Below are positions 1-5,884 of a DNA stretch of 6,135 nucleotides, in pieces. This DNA is from JBAYGJ01 sp041666685 (lineage in GTDB: Bacteria > Patescibacteriota > Patescibacteriia > UBA10025 > JAHIVO01): the NCBI GenBank assembly GCA_041666685.1, contig JBAYGJ010000055.1, positions 1 through 6,135 of the forward strand, in the 5' to 3' direction. The first letter of the stretch is position 1. The number at the start of each line of letters is the position of its first letter. The notes under the pieces are model-generated. The model made no database searches, was not told the DNA's origin, and saw only the letters and a program-made list of their open reading frames with translations. The position numbers and the translations under genes were made by a program.

Positions 1-1034
1 ACTTTTGAAATGTTGCATTTGATACACGGATAGTTCGGATCAAACTTGAAGTTCTCTTGTAAATCAATATGAAGTTCTTTTGAGAATCTCCTTGCAAGAT
101 CGGATAATTGTGTGGATGTATAAAAGACGGCGGTTACGTTTCTACTGGGGTTCGCATCTCGATATTGGAAAACTGTTCCAAAGAACTGAAATATGTGTTT
201 TTCATAGATTGTCTTGAATTTAGACCAGTTCTTGCACTGAATCACAATAAAATTATTTCCTTTTTGACATATCAAATCCCTACCCAGATCTTCAAAACCT
301 TTAAAGATTCCAACATATTCGACATCAAAACCTTGCTGTTCGTAAACATAGCCAACAAACCGTTCATACATACGACCTATGAGCCATTTTGACTTGGGTC
401 GTTTCCAATATCTATCGAGCGCCATTTGATTTCGAATGGCTGTTGGCAGTTTTCTAAACTCTTCCTTGGTTAAGTACTGTCTTGCGGGATCAAGCTGTTC
501 CTCTTCGGAATATTCGCGATACAATTCTGTATCATTTGCGTCAACAACATCATTCTTTAGATCAATCAAGAAAGGTGCAATTGATTCGTAGTACTCGATA
601 ATTGCCTGCGTTTGCTTCGCTACAAGCTCTGCTGCTCTCCGTCTTTGTGATTCATTTTTAACAACTTCTGATGCCTTGTAAGCAGGGTGTTTCTTATCTG
701 CAAGAGACTGCGATGTTTTGTTATCAATTAACGTTTGGTACTCCTGAATTGCAGTGAGAAGTGTTGGGTACCCAGCACTTTTTTCGATCAAGGATTGTTT
801 CCAAAGATGCTCACTCTTGCTAGTTAAATCTAACACTTGCTTGAGATAATCTAGTTGTTTCTTATATTCTTCTGTAAGTTCCTTATATGTGCTATATGAA
901 GCCGTAAGGATGATGAGAATGATTCCTAGTATCCAGACATATTTAAAAAGGAATAGCCAGAAACCGAACATGGCCAATGCTACCGCGTGGAGTAGCAGAT
1001 TATATAGGAATTTCTTAACGTATTTTGTAGCCAT
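1..1034 (-). CDS. Membrane-anchored Mrr-like restriction endonuclease family protein (3' end cut by window)
   Basis: The reverse strand reads open from ATG at 1034 through the left edge (344 codons, no stop), so the C-terminus is missing. Residues about 12-46 are strongly hydrophobic and look like one or two membrane segments. A charged, probably helical linker follows (about 48-210). Residues 218-310 resemble the Mrr-type PD-(D/E)xK nuclease fold: GRMYERFVGYVYEQQG with Glu224, then DLGRDLI with Asp253, then VIQCKNW with Gln266 and Lys268, which matches the D...QxK form of the catalytic core. Near the cut end, C337-x2-C340 (YPCIKC) could begin a zinc-ribbon-like tail. The expected role is DNA cleavage near the inner membrane, perhaps in defence; this is inferred from the fold only. 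No Shine-Dalgarno is visible before the ATG. The gene looks more AT-rich than dnaG-rpoD and lies just beyond a tRNA locus, which is compatible with acquisition. No methyltransferase or integrase is visible in the window. Confidence 0.8.
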   Translation of the reverse strand, partial: MATKYVKKFLYNLLLHAVALAMFGFWLFLFKYVWILGIILIILTASYSTYKELTEEYKKQLDYLKQVLDLTSKSEHLWKQSLIEKSAGYPTLLTAIQEYQTLIDNKTSQSLADKKHPAYKASEVVKNESQRRRAAELVAKQTQAIIEYYESIAPFLIDLKNDVVDANDTELYREYSEEEQLDPARQYLTKEEFRKLPTAIRNQMALDRYWKRPKSKWLIGRMYERFVGYVYEQQGFDVEYVGIFKGFEDLGRDLICQKGNNFIVIQCKNWSKFKTIYEKHIFQFFGTVFQYRDANPSRNVTAVFYTSTQLSDLARRFSKELHIDLQENFKFDPNYPCIKCNISK

Positions 1035-1057
1035 TGGGCGGTTGTTTAATCTAACAG

Positions 1058-1078
1058 AGTAATTATCTAACAATTACT
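1058..1078. repeat. Small inverted repeat in the nuclease gene leader
   Basis: The arms AGTAATT (1058-1064) and AATTACT (1072-1078) are perfectly complementary around a 7-nt spacer, ATCTAAC. The same ATCTAAC occurs again at 1049-1055, 16 bases away. The element lies 24-44 bases upstream of the nuclease ATG. It could be an operator or a weak mRNA hairpin, but a structure this size is not rare in AT-rich DNA. Confidence 0.35.
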
Positions 1079-1085
1079 TGCCAGC

Positions 1086-1098
1086 GTCTACAGTAGAC
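1086..1098. repeat. 13-bp dyad upstream of the nuclease gene
   Basis: GTCTAC and GTAGAC form perfect 6-bp arms around a single central base. The dyad lies about 52 bases upstream of the nuclease start and could bind a dimeric regulator. About one dyad this long is expected by chance in a window of this size. The rest of 1035-1206 shows no gene that I can support. Confidence 0.25.
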
Positions 1099-1206
1099 AA
1101 TCTCTGATATTTACTGGATTGCAACTGATCCATCGACAGCTATTAAGGTTGTCCACAGTGCAAGATAAGCAATTGATTGTTCTTTAAAGATTTATCACCT
1201 GTCAAT

Positions 1207-1220
1207 ACCCGTTCGCGGGT
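1207..1220 (-). other. Short GC hairpin just after the tRNA locus
   Basis: On the minus strand ACCCG and CGGGT form a 5-bp stem closing a CGAA tetraloop, 3 nt beyond the CCA of the outer tRNA 3' half. No U-run follows (ATTGACAGG is next), so it is not a typical intrinsic terminator. It may help end or process the tRNA transcript. It overlaps the 7-bp leader/trailer repeat by two bases, so the two pairings compete slightly. Confidence 0.35.
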
Positions 1221-1223
1221 GGT

Positions 1224-1287
1224 TGGCTCCGCGAGTCGGATTCGAATCCCTCACTCCGCTCGGGACTTACAGCCGACAATCTATACC
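1224..1287 (-). pseudogene. 3' half of an interrupted tRNA-Asn-like gene (outer tRNA)
   Basis: Read on the minus strand, this segment supplies the 3' anticodon strand GGTAT (1287-1283), a 5-nt variable loop AGATT, a T-stem strand GTCGG (1277-1273), a 26-nt insertion (1272-1247), the T-loop TTCGAAT, the second T-stem strand CCGAC, the acceptor strand TCGCGGA, discriminator G and CCA ending at 1224. Without the insertion it is 38 nt, exactly as long as the same part of the neighbouring tRNA-Asn. The T-stem carries G49-C65 where the inner tRNA has C49-G65, a compensated double change. The last 23 nt match the inner tRNA 3' end with two differences. The 5' half is at 1431-1460. It may be a decayed duplicate, an interrupted gene, or, for the last 23 nt alone, an attachment-site-like duplication. 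The pseudogene type is a placeholder. Confidence 0.6.
1247..1272 (-). other. 26-nt insertion between T-stem and T-loop of the outer tRNA
   Basis: This segment separates GTCGG (1277-1273) from TTCGAATCCGAC (1246-1235); deleting it restores a canonical T-arm with the conserved G53-C61 pair. It contains a small hairpin with TCCC and GGGA arms around an 11-nt loop. Its first seven bases, CTGTAAG, resemble an anticodon loop, so it may instead be a remnant of another tRNA part. Nothing identifies it as a known intron class. Confidence 0.4.
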
Positions 1288-1303
1288 GTCAACTTATATA
1301 TAA

Positions 1304-1411
1304 AATCCCTCCTCCTGGCTCCGCGGCTCGGATTCGAACCGAGAACCTACCGGTTAACAGCCGGTTGCTCTACCATTGAGCTACCGCGGAACGCAGCCAG
1401 GAGGAGGGATT
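1304..1411. repeat. Perfect 17-bp inverted repeat enclosing tRNA-Asn
   Basis: The arms at 1304-1320 and 1395-1411 are exact reverse complements, AATCCCTCCTCCTGGCT on the plus strand at the left. In the minus-strand transcript the 5' leader pairs with the last acceptor base, the discriminator, the CCA and the first 12 trailer nucleotides. Only four unpaired bases (GCGT, 1394-1391) separate this helix from the acceptor stem. The arms contain CCTCCT and AGGAGG, sequences that resemble the anti-Shine-Dalgarno and Shine-Dalgarno. A short TTTT then TATATA follows the trailer arm, so the structure could also act as a weak terminator with the tRNA as its loop. Confidence 0.9.
1316..1390 (-). tRNA. 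tRNA-Asn (anticodon GTT), CCA encoded
   Basis: The 75-nt minus-strand sequence folds as a standard tRNA: acceptor TCCGCGG/CCGCGGA, D-stem GCTC/GAGC, anticodon stem ACCGG/CCGGT with loop CTGTTAA (anticodon GTT, Asn), a 5-nt variable loop AGGTT, T-stem CTCGG/CCGAG with loop TTCGAAT, discriminator G and a genomically encoded CCA (1318-1316). It delivers asparagine to AAC and AAU codons. The gene lies downstream of rpoD on the same strand and probably shares its transcript, in which case RNase P cleavage would separate them. It is set inside a 17-bp inverted repeat and between the two halves of a second, similar tRNA. Confidence 0.96.
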
Positions 1412-1430
1412 CTATTAAATTATTGAGGAC

Positions 1431-1460
1431 GACATTGCTCTACCATTAAGCTACCGCGGA
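1431..1460 (-). pseudogene. 5' half of an interrupted tRNA-Asn-like gene (outer tRNA)
   Basis: The minus strand reads acceptor TCCGCGG, TA, D-arm GCTT/GAGC with loop AATGGTA, A26 and a 5' anticodon strand ATGTC. The first 26 nt match tRNA-Asn (1390-1316) with one change, C13 to T, which leaves a G-U pair in the D-stem. The anticodon strand pairs with GGTAT at 1287-1283 (two wobbles), and the pairing runs on for three more base pairs (1430-1428 with 1290-1288). The acceptor pairs with TCGCGGA at 1234-1228 with one wobble. It begins 18 bases after the rpoD stop. A 7-bp inverted repeat (1463-1469 with 1219-1225) also ties the outer leader to its trailer. Alone it cannot be a functional tRNA. Whether the halves are joined is unknown, and the pseudogene type is a placeholder. 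Confidence 0.6.
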
Positions 1461-1478
1461 GGCAACCACTTTTTTGAA

Positions 1479-2687
1479 TCAATAATCCCTCAGCTTCTTC
1501 ATCCCGGAATGATCCTCAATTTTTTCCAATGCCTTTGCTTCAATTTGCCGGATGCGCTCGCGTGTCACGCCGAATTCCTGACCGACTTCCTCCAAGGTAT
1601 GAGATACGCCGTCCGAAAGGCCAAATCGCATTTCCAATATTTTCTGTTCACGGGCTGATAATTCACGGATAATATCCTGGACATGGTCCCGAAGCAATTG
1701 CATGGCCGCGACCCGGTCAGGAGTAATGGTTTTCACATCTTCAATGAAATCACCCAATACCGAATCCTCGTCATCGCTGTCCCCGACAGAAGTCTCCAAC
1801 GAAACCGTGTCCTGTGATATTTTCATAATATGGTGGATCTTGTCAACCGGCTCACCCATTTCCGCGGCGATTTCCTCTGGTAATGGTTCACGGCCGAGAT
1901 CCTGGATCAACTGACGCTCCACCTGCTGAAATCGGTTGATGGTTTCAACCATATGCACCGGAATGCGGATAGTACGGGATTGGTCGGCCAGCGCACGGGT
2001 GATGGCCTGCCGGATCCACCAAGTCGCATAGGTAGAAAATTTATACCCTTTCCGGTAATCAAATTTTTCAACTGCGCGAAACAGGCCGATATTGCCCTCC
2101 TGGATGAGATCCAACAGCGACAATGATCGCCCGGTAAATTTCTTGGCAATGGAGACGACCAAGCGCAAATTAGCCTCAACTAATTTACGCTGTGCTTCAA
2201 CGTCATTGCGCTCTTTGCGTTTGGCCAGCTGGAGCTCCTCTTCAGTGGATAACAGTGAAACCTTGCCGATTTCACGCAAATACATCTGGATGGAATCATT
2301 GGAAATGTCCGACAAATCAAGCCGGCGCTTGTCGACCGCCTTCTTGCCTTTTACGGGCGTTTCAATCGGCGTCTGTTCACCTAAAATATTCCCGGAAGAT
2401 TCCACCACCTGGATGCCGGAACCCTCGAGCCGGTCCAAAAAATTATCATAGTCTTCGACATATTCCTCAAGTTCCGGAAAGCCGTACAGTATCTCAGTTT
2501 CGGTGATAAACCCGCGGGCATGTGCCTTGCTAAAAAGTCGGTCAAGCTTAGCTGGATCCAGCGTAGGCTTAACAACCGGCTTGGTGACAGCCGGCTTAGT
2601 CTTCTTTAGTTTTTTCCCGGTCCGATGCGCCCCTGTTTTTGGTGGCCGAGCAACCTTTTTTACTTTTTGTTTCTTTTTCTTAACCAT
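1479..2687 (-). CDS. rpoD: RNA polymerase primary sigma factor RpoD (sigma-70)
   Basis: The 402-residue housekeeping sigma factor directs core RNA polymerase to promoters. A basic tail rich in Lys and Pro occupies residues 1-42. Residues 43-97 resemble a short region 1.1. Region 1.2 is at about 128-160. Region 2 (about 166-240) contains DLIQEGNIGLFRAV (193-206) and the -10 recognition and melting helix KFSTYATWWIRQAITRA (216-232). Region 3 spans about 243-320, and region 4 (about 333-391) has the -35 recognition helix VTRERIRQIEAKALEKI (374-390). The non-conserved insert that E. coli RpoD carries between regions 1.2 and 2 is absent, so the protein is short but complete. The start lies 30 bases after the dnaG stop, with no clear Shine-Dalgarno before the ATG. 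The gene follows dnaG as in classical dnaG-rpoD operons. Regions 2 to 4 are intact, which favours a group 1 sigma over an alternative one. Confidence 0.97.
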   Translation of the reverse strand: MVKKKKQKVKKVARPPKTGAHRTGKKLKKTKPAVTKPVVKPTLDPAKLDRLFSKAHARGFITETEILYGFPELEEYVEDYDNFLDRLEGSGIQVVESSGNILGEQTPIETPVKGKKAVDKRRLDLSDISNDSIQMYLREIGKVSLLSTEEELQLAKRKERNDVEAQRKLVEANLRLVVSIAKKFTGRSLSLLDLIQEGNIGLFRAVEKFDYRKGYKFSTYATWWIRQAITRALADQSRTIRIPVHMVETINRFQQVERQLIQDLGREPLPEEIAAEMGEPVDKIHHIMKISQDTVSLETSVGDSDDEDSVLGDFIEDVKTITPDRVAAMQLLRDHVQDIIRELSAREQKILEMRFGLSDGVSHTLEEVGQEFGVTRERIRQIEAKALEKIEDHSGMKKLRDY

Positions 2688-2717
2688 ATCTAAGAAACGT
2701 GCGTTAGTTAAAAACTA

Positions 2718-4508
2718 TTATTCTTCCAGGCGTTGTAATTCTGAGGCTAACTCAGAAAACTTATGGCCCTGGGCTTCAGCCTCGACTGTATCGCCTTTTG
2801 ACTCGGCTTGGCGCATAGACCGCTCAATACTCTTCAGTTCAGCCTGGACGTGGCGTTTTTTTAGTTCACGAATACCAATCCGAACCTCCACATCAAGGAC
2901 ATCGGGGTCCGGATCTGGAAAATCATGGGTCGCCCGGAGTGATAAAATTTCCGCATAGGTTAGGGAATTTTTATCCTCTTCCGGGAGGGCTTTTACGAAC
3001 GTTTCGTAGTCAAAAGTCTGCTTCTCAGTATAAAAGACAATGAGCCTTTTGTAAAGGTTTTGCAGCTTGACATCCGTAAGATACTCTAGCGGCAACTGAT
3101 CAACTATTTTGGGCAGTAACGACGGGAACTGCATAGCCATGCCGACAAGCGATTCGCCGATGGTCGTGAATCGGTCGCGCAATTGGGCTGAGGGCGGCAG
3201 TTCGGCAGCACTCGCACCCGGCCTGACCTTCACCTTATTCAGCGTATCCCGCAGGACATCCTCAGGCACATTGAGGGCAGTTGATAATTTTTGCAGGTAA
3301 TGTGTCTGTTCGATCCGGTCCGCTAATTTTGCGATCACCCCGAGCAGCGTCTTGGCGGCCGACTTCTTGTCTTCAACCTTTTTGAGATTCACCTTACCTA
3401 ATACTGACGTAAAATAATAATCCATAACCGACTGTGCCCCGGTAATCGCCTGCCGCCACAACTCGGCTCCTTTTTTTACCAGTTCATCTGGATCTTTGGC
3501 CCCGGCAATCCGTATAACTTTTGTGTTCATCTCCTCCTGCCAAGCTACCTCTATCCCGCGCCGGCTGGCCGTATCACCGGCAATATCCTGGTCAAAAGCG
3601 AAGGCCACATTGGTGGTCATGCGTTTGATCAATTTCACCTGCCCAAGGGTCAGGGCAGTACCCGATGATGCTACGACATTTTCCACGCCAGCCTGATGGG
3701 AGGCGATGCAATCCATATACCCTTCAACCACGACGGCTAGCTTCTCCTGCTTGATAGCCTGCTTGGCCAGATCATACCCGTATAAAATATAGCTCTTATC
3801 ATATATTAATGTTTGGGGCGAATTGACGTACTTCGCGGCTTCCGCTTTTTCCGGTCCGAGCCAGCGCCCGCCAAATCCGACGATGGTGCCATGCGGGTCC
3901 CTCACCGGGAACACTAGCCTGTTCCGGAACCGGTCATAATACCCGGAACCGCGCTCTTTCTTGACCGTCAGGCCAGCCAGAAAAATATCCTCTTCGGCGA
4001 ATCCCTTTTTGATCAAAAAATCATGCAGCGTCTCCCAGGCATCCGGCGCAAAACCAATCATCCAGGTTTCAACAGTATCATCCTTCACCTGCCTTTTTTT
4101 CAAGTAATCCCTCACTGGCTGGGCTTTTGGGTGATCGATAAGAATTTTATGATAAAACTCCGCCGCATACCGACAGATGTCCTGCAACTTTGTCTTTTGA
4201 TTATTCAATGCGGGGTCACGGTACTGGAGCTCGACGCCGGCTTTCTTGGCCAGGACGCGAAGTGCTTCCGGGAACTCCAGACCTTCCATTTTCATAACAA
4301 AGGAAAAAATATCCCCGCCTTCACCGCAGCCAAAACAGTGCCAGATCTGCTTGTCACGAGAGACCATGAAAGACGGCGTCTTCTCGTGGTGGAATGGGCA
4401 GTTCGCCTTAAAATTATTGGTGCCGGCCGGCTTGATCTGGATGTACTCCTGGACTAGGTCGACCACGTCCACTTTTGATTTTATCTCTTCAATGTTATCT
4501 GTGGGCAT
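2718..4508 (-). CDS. dnaG: DNA primase DnaG
   Basis: The 596-residue primase makes RNA primers for lagging-strand synthesis at the replication fork, together with the DnaB helicase. A CHC2 zinc-binding domain occupies about residues 1-95, with C37-x2-H40 and C58-x2-C61 (CPFHHEKTPSF, WHCFGCGEGGD). The catalytic core is at about 110-350: the RNA polymerase basic region includes YYDRFRNRLVFPV (190-202), and the TOPRIM metal site is formed by VVVEGYMD (E262) and AFDQDIAGD (D306, D308). The C-terminal part (about 360-596) is helical, with a charged, coiled-coil-like end, where a helicase-binding domain is expected. Length is normal for the family. Its ATG is 3 bases after the stop of the upstream transglutaminase-like gene and has no Shine-Dalgarno, so translational coupling is likely. 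Its first six residues, MPTDNI, equal those of that gene. Confidence 0.97.
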   Translation of the reverse strand: MPTDNIEEIKSKVDVVDLVQEYIQIKPAGTNNFKANCPFHHEKTPSFMVSRDKQIWHCFGCGEGGDIFSFVMKMEGLEFPEALRVLAKKAGVELQYRDPALNNQKTKLQDICRYAAEFYHKILIDHPKAQPVRDYLKKRQVKDDTVETWMIGFAPDAWETLHDFLIKKGFAEEDIFLAGLTVKKERGSGYYDRFRNRLVFPVRDPHGTIVGFGGRWLGPEKAEAAKYVNSPQTLIYDKSYILYGYDLAKQAIKQEKLAVVVEGYMDCIASHQAGVENVVASSGTALTLGQVKLIKRMTTNVAFAFDQDIAGDTASRRGIEVAWQEEMNTKVIRIAGAKDPDELVKKGAELWRQAITGAQSVMDYYFTSVLGKVNLKKVEDKKSAAKTLLGVIAKLADRIEQTHYLQKLSTALNVPEDVLRDTLNKVKVRPGASAAELPPSAQLRDRFTTIGESLVGMAMQFPSLLPKIVDQLPLEYLTDVKLQNLYKRLIVFYTEKQTFDYETFVKALPEEDKNSLTYAEILSLRATHDFPDPDPDVLDVEVRIGIRELKKRHVQAELKSIERSMRQAESKGDTVEAEAQGHKFSELASELQRLEE

Positions 4509-4511
4509 AGG

Positions 4512-5114
4512 TTAATTACTGATTATACGTACCCATTTGATGAACTCTGCCAGAAAATTCTCCCTCCTTGCTTTCAAATCAGGGTTTAGCGATGCTATCA
4601 ATTCCTGCTTTTTACTCGATATGTCCACCCCTTCCCAGCGCCTGATAATTTTATCAAATGCCAACGGTGTTGATGTTTCCCCGTCCCAATCTGCTGGGAA
4701 TACCTTGAAACCATATGGTTTCAAGATTTGACTAAACGTTACGTCAACATCAAGATATGTTCCGTCTTCCCTTTTTACCTGTAAATAATTATGCCCATGC
4801 TCCCATTCACCGCTAGTAAGTATATTTTTTAAATGATGTGGATACAGGATCAATTGATCTCCCCAATGGAAGGTGCAGACAACAGGCCTACTCACAATCC
4901 CCAACTCATCATAACATGCTTTAAGCACTGCATGTTTACCTGTGCATGTTCCTGTTTTTTTTGTAATTAAAACCTCTTCTATTGTTCGGCCTTCACCCCA
5001 GGGAATATCGGCAACGAGTTTGGAAATTCTGACGAATTGCTGAAGTTTACTAAAATTACTGATACCGCTGTCTGTTATGAATTTTCTTACCACTTTGATA
5101 TTATCTGTTGGCAT
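4512..5114 (-). CDS. Transglutaminase-like (papain-fold) protein
   Basis: The 200-residue soluble protein has no signal peptide or membrane segment. It carries the order of the transglutaminase-like core: a Cys motif, KTGTCTGKHAVLKACYDELGI (Cys57), then EHGHNYLQV (His108, with His106 as an alternative), then YLDVDVTF (Asp124). This matches the Cys-His-Asp triad of the family, where His is followed by an aromatic strand and Asp by a Thr. Such proteins may be cysteine peptidases, amide-bond cross-linkers or hydrolases; the substrate cannot be told here. The gene sits just before dnaG with a 3-base gap, so the two are probably co-transcribed, although no replication role is implied by the sequence. 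The ATG at 5114 is preceded by AT-rich sequence without a clear Shine-Dalgarno. It shares MPTDNI with DnaG, and a perfect 22-bp palindrome lies inside it (4704-4725). Confidence 0.75.
   Translation of the reverse strand: MPTDNIKVVRKFITDSGISNFSKLQQFVRISKLVADIPWGEGRTIEEVLITKKTGTCTGKHAVLKACYDELGIVSRPVVCTFHWGDQLILYPHHLKNILTSGEWEHGHNYLQVKREDGTYLDVDVTFSQILKPYGFKVFPADWDGETSTPLAFDKIIRRWEGVDISSKKQELIASLNPDLKARRENFLAEFIKWVRIISN
4704..4725. repeat. Perfect 22-bp palindrome within the transglutaminase-like gene
   Basis: The 11-base half CTTGAAACCAT is followed at once by its exact reverse complement, centred between 4714 and 4715. As RNA it can form a 9-bp stem with an AUAU loop on either strand. In the gene it covers the codons for LKPYGFK, and the opposite strand encodes the same LKPYGFK. 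Perfect palindromes of this length are very unlikely by chance in about 6 kb. Its function is unknown; a dimeric protein-binding site or an mRNA hairpin upstream of dnaG are possible. Confidence 0.95.
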
Positions 5115-5182
5115 ACTATATATCTGGATACTAAAAAGTACCTCAGCATCTATTCAGTTATTCAAACACGATGACAATTTGC

Positions 5183-5884
5183 CTACCACTCCTGGAAATC
5201 TGGCGGTACTTCTTCCCCGATGTCTTCCATCATTTTCCCCTCGATCTCTTTTCCAGAATCGTCAAACTCCCGGCTGCGGTACAGGATATGTTCGCCATTT
5301 GCACCGGTAAAATTCACTTTAAGAGTCCGGAACGGGACCAATTGCTTTCCGTCAACCCCATCCACCCAATGTTGTCCGGTTGCTTCCCGGGTTTTTTTTG
5401 TAATCCGTCCCTTTTGTTCGACCGAATGTTTAGTTTCCCAGGTTTCGCCGGCTTTTTCCCCTTCCGTTGTCCGGCCAGATTCCATGGTCAATTGGCCGTC
5501 AGTAACCGTGCTGGTCTTTTCCCAACCATTAACCTGATGAATATCATGGCCAACTTCTTTCACTCGTTTGGTCTTTCCGTCATCCACTTCTACTGTGCGC
5601 AAATCTTCATATATAGACTTAACGGAATCGGTATTGACCCCTTTTTCGTCATGATACTTAATAACACGTTCCATGCTTTGGTTGGCGGGCAAGCCTTCAG
5701 CCACCCAGCCGCTTGATCGTCCATCTTCGTATGCGGTCGGTTTTGTCGTAACATTTTTAAACTCAGGATTTTCTAAAAAACTTCTCCCAGGCAATTCATT
5801 CACTGGTTCAACATTGGATTGTATAGCTTTCTTTGCATCAATCCCTGTCTCGGCCTCTGGGTTATAACCCGGTATTTCTCCCAT
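5183..5884 (-). CDS. Hydrophilic protein of unknown function
   Basis: I do not recognise this 233-residue protein. It is highly charged and polar, contains no cysteine, and has no signal peptide or membrane segment, so it is probably cytoplasmic. The N-terminal 60 residues are rich in Pro, Asn and Glu and look disordered. Residues about 90-210 alternate charged and beta-prone stretches with several Trp (GWEKTSTV, ETWETKHSV, GQHWVDGVDGKQLVPF, LKVNFTGANGEHILYRS), which suggests a beta-rich domain. The tail is acidic (GEEVPPDFQEW). The ATG at 5884 is the only plausible start, because an in-frame stop lies about 50 bases upstream with no other standard start between. No Shine-Dalgarno is visible. 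It lies 69 bases downstream of a cupin gene and 68 bases upstream of the transglutaminase-like gene, all on one strand. Confidence 0.75.
   Translation of the reverse strand: MGEIPGYNPEAETGIDAKKAIQSNVEPVNELPGRSFLENPEFKNVTTKPTAYEDGRSSGWVAEGLPANQSMERVIKYHDEKGVNTDSVKSIYEDLRTVEVDDGKTKRVKEVGHDIHQVNGWEKTSTVTDGQLTMESGRTTEGEKAGETWETKHSVEQKGRITKKTREATGQHWVDGVDGKQLVPFRTLKVNFTGANGEHILYRSREFDDSGKEIEGKMMEDIGEEVPPDFQEW

Noticed and set aside
108..392. Plus-strand 94-codon open frame
   Set aside because: It lies wholly antisense to the nuclease domain, which has clear family motifs on the minus strand.
1074..1133. Minus-strand 19-residue open frame before the nuclease gene
   Set aside because: Too short, no ribosome binding site, and it overlaps the small inverted repeat; nothing supports translation.
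1180..1206. Consensus-like TTGACA at 1206-1201 on the minus strand as promoter for the nuclease
   Set aside because: No acceptable -10 element occurs at 15-19 bases downstream, so it was not called.
1288..1430. Group I intron in the outer tRNA anticodon loop
   Set aside because: At 143 nt, of which 75 is a complete tRNA, there is no room for the group I catalytic core, and the edges lack the expected splice-site features.
1177..1449. Plus-strand 90-codon open frame across the tRNA locus
   Set aside because: It is antisense to the tRNA genes; its segment LGFEPRTYRLTAG is the familiar spurious translation of tRNA sequence.
1224..1460. tmRNA or other large tRNA-like RNA
   Set aside because: The 5' half has a normal D-arm and anticodon strand, and the locus lacks room for a tag reading frame and pseudoknots; a tRNA pair explains it better.
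2703..2718. Small stem TAGTT/AACTA between dnaG and rpoD as terminator
   Set aside because: It is only five A/T-rich pairs with no U-run following; read-through into rpoD is expected.
4921..4952. Imperfect direct repeat (GCATGTT followed by CCTGT) at the catalytic Cys region
   Set aside because: Short and imperfect, and accounted for by coding sequence for GTCTGKHA.
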